Shown here piece by piece: positions 49,701 to 61,209 of a stretch of DNA of 64,000 bases. The stretch lies in contig CM048848.1 in NCBI GenBank assembly GCA_026545225.1, positions 44,010,806 through 44,074,805 of the forward strand, in the 5' to 3' direction. A model generated the notes under the pieces. The model saw only the letters and a list, made by a program, of their open reading frames with translations, did not search any database and was not told the origin of the DNA. The position numbers and the translations under genes are program-made. The number at the start of each line of letters is the position of its first letter. Position 1 is the first letter of the stretch. This DNA is from Cornus controversa. Taxonomy: Eukaryota > Streptophyta > Magnoliopsida > Cornales > Cornaceae.

Positions 49701-52700
49701 GGGTTTGACGTCAGGTTATGGACGCTGACATCAACATCTACACGTCAAGGACCATATAGACTGGATAGCCTGATTTTGTGGTATTTATGGTGGTGTTTGT
49801 GATTCATTTTGAAGTTGTTTGAGTGGAATTTTCTTTTTTTGAAACTTTCTGCTTTTTTGGCCCATTCTGTTTTGATCTGGATTTTGGAGCCTTCTTTTTT
49901 AGTTGAGATCCATTATATATGATGCATCTAGACTTAGTAAGACATAGATTGTTGCTTGTTGGCTGATTAATTGAATCTGGATTCTGGAACAAGTTTTTTG
50001 GCTCTAAGGCTTTTGGCTGTCAATCGCTTGTGTCCTTCTACTGTTTTTGGAGATTAAATTTGGAACCTTTTGCTTCCGAAGCTGTTTTTGGATGCTTGGG
50101 CTATCGGAATTTACACTTGAACGTGCGTCTAGATTCAGTTTCTGCATCTGAATCTTGTTTTTCTATTGTTTCTGGAGATTAAAATTGGAACCTTTTGCTT
50201 CTGAAGTTTTTTTTTGACGCTTGGGCCTTTCAAATTTACACTTGAACTCGCATCTAGATTCAGTTTCTGCATCTGAATCTTGTCAACCAGGCTATTCTCT
50301 CTGGATTTGAAGTTTTTAACCCATTTATTGAATATGTTCATCTAGGCACTCTCTTGATTTAAATTTCTCATCCCATTTTTGAATCTGCTCTTCTTATTTT
50401 TGGGTTCAAATTTTTCCCATGGATGACCATAAACCACAACCCCTCAAGGATGATAATATGTCTAAGTTGATTACCTCGAAAAAATTGAATGGAGTTAATT
50501 ACAGTTCGCGTATATTAAGTAATTATTCTGTATATTGGTGTTTCCTTATTTAGCTAGGAATTAGTTGTCTAATTGATTCTGATTGATTGTATGATTGACC
50601 ATCCTAAAATAGGATTGTGTATCATGTATAAATACCCTTGAGATATATGGAAAAATTATAAGCCAATTTTTCAATTCAATTTGGTATCAGAGCTAAGGCA
50701 GAGAAATTCCACCGCTGCCTTTTTCTTTTCCCGGCTGAAACACTAATCCCAAAGAACTGCAACAGCCGCCATTTTTTCATCTCGTGTTGCCTGCCTATCT
50801 TCCATCACCGCCCTACTCTAAACCCTAGCCGTCACCTTATCAATCTTTCTAACCCTTGACGCCACTTCGTTACACGATCATGTCTGCAAAAACAGATACA
50901 AGTAATTCTGACAGCAAGAAGCCTTCCACGGTGACCATTCATGAGACTTCCTCTCCAATTCCTTCTATTAAATTGGATGGTGCTAATTATCGTGTTTGGT
51001 CTCAAATTTTGGAGATGCATATTGCTAGCAGAAAGAAGAAAGGCTATATTACAGGAGAAAGGCTGCACCCGCAGAGAGTGATCCAAGCTATGATGAATGG
51101 GAGGCTGAAGACGCTCTAGTCAAGTCTTGGCTCATCAATTCCATGACTGACAAGCTGATGTCACACTTTGTGCAGTGTGGAACGGCTAAGGAGGTTTGGG
51201 ATGCAGTCAAGAGGAGCTATCTTGACATTTCTGATTATTCTCAAGTCTATAAATTGATGAAGAAATCCATTCAATCACATCAGGGTGGTCGCCCTCTTGC
51301 AGGATATTACAATGAGTTAAACTCAATATTCATAGACCTTGATTATTGTAGGCCAAATGATATGACGTGTCCAATTGATATTGAGAAACAAAGGAAGCGT
51401 ATTGCCGAGGATCGGGTCTATATGTTGCTTGCAAGACTTGATCACAATTTGGATCAAGTTAGCAGTCGTGTCTTGGCCACCTCTCCTTTACCAAGCCTGG
51501 AGGAAGCCTATTCTCTTGTCTGTCGCGAAGCATAGAGAAAAGTCACCATGGGAACGGAAGATCACTCTGAGGCCTCCGCACTGGCTGTCCAAAGGAATAA
51601 TACTCAGCCAGCATTTTTTGCTCCTTCTACCGACTCTTCCTCTCACTTCTCCACCCACTGCAACAGCACCAAACATATAGTAGATGTTTGCTGGAAGAAG
51701 CATGGTTATCCAGAGTGGTATAAGCTTAAGTAAGCTGAGAGAAAAAACAAGAAATCTGCTCAGGTTGCCCTCTCCGACACTACTCCAGCTTCTGCTTCTC
51801 ATGTTTCTCGATTGTCTTCTCAAGAAGATAATTCTGGTTCGGTTTTATTTCTGTTGCCTCTAACACTTGGGTTATTGATTCAGGGACCACTGATCATATG
51901 ACTAGTAAATCTTCCTTGCTTGACTCTCTAATGCCCTCACCTGTTAAGTCTATTCAGGTTGCTAATGGGACTCCAATGCCGATTTCAGGGGCGGGGAATG
52001 TCTCACTTTCTCCCACTCTCTCCATGTCTTTTGTCTTACTTGCGCCTAACCTCTCTAATAGTCTTCTTTCCATTAGCAAGATTACCAAACATCTTAATTG
52101 TTTTGTAACCTTTCACTCTACTCATTGTGTGTTTCAGGACAATCTTAGGAAGATGACGTTGGCATTGATAAGGAAAGGGGAGGACTTTACTACTTGGAGG
52201 GGGCAGGGGAGTTGCAATCTGAATCTGGTCGTGGTTTTCAAGTAGCAAAAGAGACCTCTGATAGAGAGAAGATTCTTTTATGGCATTGTCGCTTGGGTCA
52301 TCCATCTTTTTCTTATTTAGAACGTTTATTTCCTCAGTTGTTTCGAAATGTTCTGTTTCTAGTTTAAGTGTTAACAATGCATTTATGCTAAAAATCATCG
52401 TGTACCTTTCAAAATAAGTTTCAATAAAAGTCCGATTCCTTTTACCCGTGTTTATACTGATGTTTGGGGTCCTTTTTCTACTCCTTCTGCTTCGGGTCAT
52501 AAATATTGTGTCTTTTATTGATGACTGTACTAGGGTGAGCTGGGTATATTTGCTGAAGTCTAAGAGTGATGTTATACATGTTATCCCTCAATTTTCCAAA
52601 ATGATTACCACACAATTTCATACTCAGGTTCAGGTCTTTCACTCTGATAATGGTCGTGAGTTTGTGAATCAGTCTCTTGTTGATTTATTCAAAGAACATG

Positions 52701-55700
52701 GCATTCTCCACCAGACAACGTATACATACACGCCACAACAGAAAGGCATAGCAGAGCGTAAGAACCGCCACATTTTAGAGGTGGCCTGGGCTTTATGCTT
52801 TACTATGCGTGTTCCCAAACGTTTCTGGGCTGAGGCTATTATGACCGCTGTCTTTCTCATCAACCGAATGCCTACTCGTATCATTGACTATCAAACTCCT
52901 TTGAGAATGTTATTACGACTTCACCCTATTCCTTCTATTTTAAATCTTTGTCCTAAGGTTTTTGGTTGTGTGTGTTATGTTCATGTGCACTCTCATCAAA
53001 AGGATAAGCTTGATCCTCGTGCTCTTAAGTGTGTCTTTCTTGGATACTCTAATTCCCAAAAAGGCTATAAATGATTTCATCCTCCTACAGGAAAATACTA
53101 TGTGTCCATAGATGTTTAGTTCTGTGAACGGAAGTCTTATTTTTTTTGGGATGTCTCTGGTTCCTCTTCAAGGGGAGATTAGTAGTAAGGAAGAGGAACG
53201 GTTTTGGTTAGAAGAGAAAAGGTTATGGATTTCGGGTCCAGGGGAGGATTTAACTGATTTGGGTAAGGGGGAGTCTTTAGATGCTCCCAACCCTATTATG
53301 GCAGTTGAGTCTGAACCTGAGGAAAGAAAAGGTGAAAGACCAACCTGGTTGTTCCAACAGGGTTATACAAGGAAAAACAAGGATGCTACAGTCATATCCC
53401 CTCCAAGCTCCAATACTCCTCTTGATGATACTACCATGCCATCGGATGACTCTTCCAAGACTACTCCTGAGGTACATGTTCCTTCTCCTTTAACTTCCGA
53501 AACTGCTACCTTGGATCCACAAGGTGGTGATCAAGGTAGGAGATATCCTCTTCGTGATCGTAAAGAACCTGATAGGTTAGGTTTCAATCATGTATCTTCT
53601 AATGTTGTCTATCCCATTTCTGATTTTATCTCTTATCATCGTTTATCTATGACTCACCTAGCTTTTGCCCTTTAGTTGTCTTCTGTATCTAATCCTAGTC
53701 ATTTTCAGGAACCCTTGAAGATCCTAAGTGGAAGTCTGCTATGGTAGAAGAAATGAAGGCTCTCCAGAAGAACTTTACTTGGGAGATGGTCGAGCTACCT
53801 CAGGAAAAGAAGACAGTGGGATGTAAGTGGGAGTTTTTAATAAAATACAAGTTCAATGGGACAATTGACAGGTACAAGGCTAGATTGGTTGCCAAAGGAT
53901 ACACCCAAACTTATGGGATTGACTATCAAGAGACCTTTGCTCCTGTGGCCAAGATGAACACTGTTAGATTGTTTGATGTCAAGAATGCCTTCCTCCACGG
54001 TGATCTGATAGAGGAGGTGTACATGGATCCCCCTCCGGGGTTTACACCAAAAGGAGGTAAGGTATGCAAACTGAAGAAGGCTCTGTATGGGTTGAAGCAG
54101 TCGCCAAGGGCATGGTTTGGCAGGTTAAGCTACTCAATGAAGAAGTATGGTTTTAAGCAAGCTTTGGCAGGCCACTCTGTTCTATAAGAGAGATGGTGAT
54201 GACATTACTTTGCTTATTGTTTATATTGATGACATGATTGTTACAGGTAGTAACTCTGGTGAAATAGAGAAGCTTCAGAGATATCTGGCCAAGGAATTTG
54301 AAATGAAGGACTTGGGGGCTCTAAAATACTTCTCGGGCATTGAACTGTCTCGGTCCAAGCAAGGACTCTTCCTCTCACAACGGACGTATACATTAGATCT
54401 TTTGGCTGAAACTGGTAACTCTTCCTGTGAACATGTAGATACTCCCATTGAGGTGAATCATGGCCTGTCTATCTATCTTGATCAGATTCCAAAGAACAAA
54501 GAGAGATATCAGAGACTAGTGGGAAAATTGATCTACTTGACTCACACTAGACCTGACTTATCATATGCAGTTAACGCTATAAGTCAATTCATGCATAATC
54601 TGAGTGACCGACACATGAATGCAGTGAATCGTACCCTGGCTTATCTGAAGTCCTCTCCAGGTAAAGGTATTATGTTCTCCAAACATGGACATCTTGATAT
54701 TGTGGGTTACACAGACTCTAACTTTGCTGGATCCAGATTGGATAGGAAGTCTACTTCAGGGTATGTGTCATTTGTAGGAGGTAATTTAGTGACCTGGAGG
54801 AGTAAGAAACAGAATGTGGTATTATTGTCTAGTGCAGAAGCTGAATACCATGCGCTCCATCATGCAACTACAAAACTTACTTGGCTAAGAATTCTCTTAA
54901 ACGAACTCGGGTTTGGTTCAAATAAACCTATGGTGCTCTTTTGTGATAACACGACAGCTATTGAGATTGCAAATAACCCGGTACAGCACGGCCGAACGAA
55001 GCATGTTCAACTTGACAGGAACTACATCAAAGATAACCTAGATTCTAGTATGATAAGGGTTCCCTACATTAAAAGTGCAGATCAGCTGGTTGATATGATG
55101 ACCCATGCTGTTACTAGTGGTCCATTCTATACATCACTATCCAAGTTGGGCATGTGCGATATCTATGCACCAACTTGAGGGGGAGAGTTAGCGTATATTA
55201 AGTAATTATTCTGTATATTGGTGTTTCCTTATTTAGCTAGGAATTAGTTGTCTAATTGATTCTGATTGATTGTATAATTGACTATCCTAAAATAGGATTG
55301 TTGACTATCCTAAAATAGGATTGTGTATCATGTATAAATACCCTTGAGATATATGAAAAAATTATAAGCCAATTTTTCAATTCAATTATTACCTTTCTTG
55401 GGCCCATGCTGTTCAGGTTTTCTACACAGGGGTATGAGGATTGGATTTGAAGAACTATTGTTATAGGTTGGTTATAGCATAGCATGGAACCCCATATTGC
55501 CACTACGATTTGGTGATTCCTCTAAAAAGATTTGGGACTCTCTTACAGAGCCATTTTTGCAGCAAAGTAATGTTTCTCTGGTTTATGAGTTATATAAGAA
55601 AATTTCTACTACTAAATAATCTAGTAAACCACTGTCTGAATACTATAGTACTCTTAAAAATTTGTGGGTTTAGTTACTGCAGCATCTGTCGTTTATTGCT

Positions 55701-58700
55701 AGTTTGGAACACCAGAAGTGTGATAGGGAGGAGTTTATTGTTGGTTCATTCTTATCTGGTTTGGACTCTGATCTTCGTGGCTTTAAAATTAGATTCTCGC
55801 TAGCGAGAAATTACCTATTGTTGTCAATGCCTCTTCTTGATTATTGAGGTCCTCTTTGGGGCAGATCTCCACTGTGACTCCTACATAATCTTCTGCCTTA
55901 GTCTATAGCAACGAAGGTCGTGGTAGTTTTGTGGTGGTTCTCGTGGCGGTTGTGGTTTTCTTTATGGTGAGGCTATTCTAGTGAACGTGGTGACAGAAAG
56001 TGCGATCATTGTGGTGGTACAAAGCATACATAACTTTATTGTTGAGTCAAATATGGCAAGCTGGACTGTGCATCAGGCTACGGATGGTACTATACAACCA
56101 ATGCAGCTTCGTACTATCTCTAGACATGTAGCTTCTGATTTTGGTTCTTGTGATGCACTCACTACTCAGCTTAGCAAGCTTATTCATACGTTACACATTT
56201 CTCTTCCATCCACCTCCACCGCTACCCTAGGTAATTCAGATAATATTGCATGTGTGGCTTAATCCTCTCTGTCTTGGATCATTAACTCTAGAGCTAGTTC
56301 GCATGTGTCTTGTATATCATTTCTCTTCTCTGCTTTAAAATCTATTAAAAATCACAATGTTTTAGATGATGATTCCTCTAGGACTGTCCTTGGGAAGGGT
56401 GTCCTTCACCCTACCAATTTGTTATCATGACCTTCCAATCTCTATATTCTTAATTTTCCTTTTAATTTGTTTTACGTACGTCAAGACTAAAGCATTACAC
56501 TGTTCCATAGCCTTTTCCCCCACATTATGTGTCTTTCAAGAGTTCATGACGAAGATGATTGTTTCAGGGCATGAGAATGGTCGGGCTATATTATCTGGAT
56601 CCTGGTGAACCTTCGCCTGCATTGTCATCAGCTTTGAATGCTATAGTCTCTCATCATCAGTGGCACTTTCAATTGGGTCATCTGTCTTTAACAAATATGT
56701 AATAATATTCCTACGTTAATGTGTCTACTTTAGAATGTAAAGCTTGTCAGTTGGGCAAGCATTACTACAGTTCCTTTCCAAGTCATAGTCATAGTCGTCA
56801 GGCTAAGTCTTTTGATGTAGTCCACACAAACATCTGTGATTCTTCTAGAACCACCAGTTTGACTGGATTTCTTTATTTTGTTACGTGTGTTGATGATAAA
56901 TCTCTAATGACATGGTTATTTTTTATGGAAGAGAGATCTAAGTTACCTTATATTGTTGCTAAATTCTATAATGAAATTCTTACTCAACTTGATAAGTGCA
57001 TCAAAGTTCTTTGATCTAATAATGCCTTAGAATATACAATCTGTCATGAATTCCTTTTGCACTGATTGTGGTATCATTCATCAGACTAGTTGTGCTCACA
57101 CTTATCAACAGAATGGTGTTGTTGGATTTTTATTTTTTTATTTTTTTGGCAAGGAAGAATCAACACACCCACAAGCCACTTTGCACTCTCGGATGGTTTG
57201 CAAACTCGAGATGCATGCAATCACCCGCAAAACACACGCATCAATTAAACCTACACCTCACCTTCGGTGTCATCTGTTGGTTGTTGCTCGTACTTTGTTA
57301 TTTAATATGCAAATGTCAAAACATTTTTGGACTAATGCAATTCTTATTTATTGTTATCCTTTTCTCATTTATATCCTGCTATCTCTCCCTTTCAGCATAC
57401 TCGTGTTTTTTATTGTGTAGCCTTTGTTCATATCTTTGATCCTAGTCGTGAAAAATTGTATATGCATGCTTGTAAACGTGGCTTTCTTGGATATTCCCAC
57501 ACTCAAAACGGGAATCATCATTATAGTCCTAAGGTTCAAGTTTGCCTTTAGATCTCAAATTTGCTCATGAGGGGGAGTCGTCCTTATCTTTTACCTCTGT
57601 AGCACGAACACGAACACGAAACATGGACACAATAGGACATGGATTCAGCAACACGACAATTTCTAAAAAACTAGGACACGTATACGGCATCAACACAACT
57701 AATAGAAATATAAACTACCATTTATAATTTTATTAAACAAGACAGTTAAAATGAGTTACATAATTTAGAGAAGAGAGATATGTGAATATCCTAATATTAT
57801 ATGGTATTGCCCTCCCGCCTTGTCATTGTAATTATAGTTTTGTCATATTGAAAAGTGTTATTACAAGTTATAACTTATATGTAGTGTCAGTTTTCTTTTT
57901 AAAGAAAAAAAGGTTGGATTCTTTGAACTATACTTTAAATTATCGATACGCCCATGAAGTATCGAACACATGTCCATAAAGTGTCCATGGAGTGTCGTGT
58001 CCGACACAGACAAGGCAACTTTGTAGAAGTGTTCGTACTTCTTAGTCTTCTAATCTTTCAATGCCATTAGCTCCACCATCTAATTTTCCTCCACCTTTTA
58101 ATCCTCCGTTGCAGTTTATCAGCAATCTAGATTTCGGCCCATTGTTTCTTATGGTCCGAACACGACATCTCAACCAGAGGTTCTTGTTACCATCACCAAC
58201 ATCTACTACTGATCATTTACCACTTGCATTTTTTGAGGTAAGCGTACTTGTACTCAACATCCCATTGCTAATTTTGTGTTCTATGAGCGTGTTTCTTCCT
58301 CCTTACTATCTTTCGCATTTACCTTGTCCTTTATCACTATTCCCTCATCTTATCAAAAAACTCTTTGTCGCGATGGAAACACACTATGGATGACGAAACG
58401 AGTTCTCTTTACAAGAATCAAATGTAGTCAGAATTCTCCTTTCTGAGAAACGATCGACTGTAGGTGGGTTTATACTGTTAAATATTGTCCTAATGGTCCT
58501 ATGAAGATCCTTAAGGTGCGTTTGGTTACCAAAGGGTATACGCAGACGTGTGGTACTTAGAGACTTTTTCTATTGTAGCCCGTCATAATTCTGCACAGGT
58601 TCTCCTTTCTGTGGCAATTTGTTGTTCTTGACATTTATATCAGCTTGATATAAAGATTGTTTTTCTTTATAGCAAACTACAAGAGGAAATTTATATGGAC

Positions 58701-61120
58701 CAACTGCCTGTTATGAACTTATGTGGTTGCTGGTAGTAAGCACCTAGTATCTTGGTGGTGAGAGATTGACTTGGAGCGTGCAATTTGAGAGGTTTTTACA
58801 CGATTGGGAGGTAGAGCATATGGTGGATTTCTTGGCCTTGATTTATCGCTAGACAGTTGTTGGTGAGGGCATGGATGAGTGGGTTTGGTTGGGTTCGACT
58901 CACGGGAGGTTTGAGGTGCAGTCCTTCTACTGTCGTCTACTGGAGGTTCGGGGGACTTCCTTTTCATGGAAAAGAATTTGGCACTCTAAGGCCCCACTGA
59001 AGATGGGCTTTTTTTTAGTGGACAACTATCCTAAGTAGGATCCTAACTATTGATAATCTGAGGAAGAGGCATCAAATTATAGTCAATTGGTGATGTATGT
59101 GTAAGAGGGATGAGGAATCGGTGGATCATCTCCTCTTACATTGCCCCAGAGCTAGGGATGGATGGAACATGATGCTTGCTATTTTTAGGATCCAATAGGT
59201 CATGCTAGAGTCCATTTTGAGCTTGATTGAGGCTTGGGAGGGTGTTCAATGAGACCCCAAGTTAGACATGTTTGGAGGACTACCCCCTTTTGTCTTTGAT
59301 GGACCCTTTGGAGAGAAAGGAATAGGAGATCCTTTGATGAGGTGGAATCTCCTTGGAGAGCTTTTAGATTCTCTGTTCTTAGTTCTTTATTCCTTTGGGT
59401 TCAAGGGCCAAATTGTAAATCTGTGGAGACACTCTTGTCTTTTGTAGATGGCTTGAGGCTATAATTTCTTTTGTTGTGTAGTTGTTCTAGGTCGCGTCCC
59501 CCATTTGAGCGCTCTTCAATGAAAATATTACTCATCAAAAAAAAAGTAAGCACCTAATTTATTGACTACGAAAAGCTCCCTAGGGTCTGAAGCAGTCACA
59601 TCATGCTTAGTTTGAAAGATTAATCGTTGTGGTAATTGCATTATCTTTTCATCGCTCCACTTCTAATCATTCTGTTTTTATTCGTCGCTCTCCTGCTGGC
59701 ACTATGGTCCTGATTGTCTACGATGATAATATTATCATCTTTAAGAATGATTTTGCCTGTATTGCATAGTTGAAATGACACTTGGATCAACAATTCCAAA
59801 TAAAAGACTTGGGCACCCTACGCTTTTCCTTGGGATTGAAGTTGCTCGTTCTCATTACGGCATCTCTCTATCTCTGAAAATCTGTTCTCAATCTTTTGTC
59901 TGAGACCAGTCTCTTAGGTGTGCAACCTGTTGATACTCCTATAGACTCTAGAGATGGTGAACATGGGGAGTTGTTTGCCGATGTTGGACGATCTCACCTG
60001 GTTGGGAAATTAATTTATCTTACTGTTATTCGTCCTAATATAAATGATGTTGGTCTTGTTAGTCAGTATATGCATGCTCCTTGTCAATCTCACTAAGGTT
60101 GTTTGTTGTATTATGCGCTATCTAAAAGGTGCACCTGGGAATAGACTGTTGTGTAAACCCTCTTCCTCCTTGTCAGTGAAAGGTTTTAGTGATATTGACT
60201 AGGCTGGTAGTCAGTATTAGGCGATCAACATTTGGTTATTGCACCTTTGTTGGTGGTAATCTTGTTACTTGGCGCAGTAAAAAGCAAAGCATAGAAAATA
60301 ACGAAATTTTACCAAGATCCAAATTAAATGTTAATGGTGATTTTAAACTGTAAAACTCTCACTGGTTTGGATTTGGAAGTCATCGCTGGTGGTTTGAGCG
60401 TAATCTGGATACATTAATTAATTGGAGTATGAGTGTATGATCCTATACACGGCCTCAAATTATGAGAGTGTATGATCCTATATCTGTGGTTTAAAGAGTG
60501 AGCCACTTTGATTTGTTAGAGCCCAGGGCTTATGTTTAATAAGTGAAAACCTAATAAAAGTAAATCAAGATGGTTAACAGATCGATTAAATGTGATTAAG
60601 AAAGTTGATAAAACATGTGTGGAATTGGCATTAATTATAATAATTGATGAAATATTAATTATTATATGAGATTGAATATTTGATTATTATATGAGATTGA
60701 AGATTTGGATATGTTAATTAATGAGGAATTGATTAACTGATATCAAGACAGGTATAAAATGTTTAATGTATTAAATGTGAGCTTACCCCTTTACTATATT
60801 TCAGAAACGAGTTAATATAGCACATGGAGGCATGTGACGGAATAGAAACTTGTCTAATTTGTTTTTGTTATTTCAGTTTATTTTTTCTAGCATGAATGAT
60901 TCTTGTAGTGAGAATAGTCATGGAACAGATTGTGTTGGATTTTATTAGTCCATATTGGCTTACTGTGAATTTATTTTATAGATTATTGTTATTAGTTAGA
61001 GGAACAGTTTTTTATTTTACTGTAGATGGATTTAGTTGATGTTGGTATTTAGATCACACACTAAATTTAGGTATTGGACTAGATGCTCCTGTTTTTAAAT
61101 TTGGGAGCGTGATACTTGCA

Positions 61121-61209
<89 letters not shown>

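Larger units (their letters stand above)
50503..55387 (+). mobile_element. Young Ty1/copia element with both LTRs, nested in the older copia
   Basis: LTRs 50503-50681 and 55186-55387, differing at about four bases plus one 23-bp duplication. Perfect 5-bp target duplication ATTAC (50498-50502 and 55388-55392). Primer-binding site TGGTATCAGAGC at 50682 and polypurine tract GAGGGGGAGAG just before the 3' LTR. LTR ends are the unusual AG...TT rather than TG...CA as I place them. Its insertion split the gag codons of the older element (KLNGVNY / LSWAHAV). Confidence 0.92.
49440..60290 (+). mobile_element. Old Ty1/copia element, interrupted by three later insertions
   Basis: Primer-binding-site-like TTGCTATCAGGGC near 49638-49650, preceded by a presumed LTR (start uncertain). 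Gag starts at 50418 ([12 protein letters not shown] ... KLNGVNY), is cut at 50502 by the younger copia, and resumes at 55393 ([10 protein letters not shown]). Pieces then follow of the CCHC knuckle (CDHCGGTKH, about 56000), protease, integrase (about 56640-57540) and RT, and RNase H remnants lie at about 60100-60290. The body is further split by the hAT-like element (57595-58045) and a LINE (58747-59544). It ends without a 3' LTR. Many stops throughout, antisense to TERT. Confidence 0.75.
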
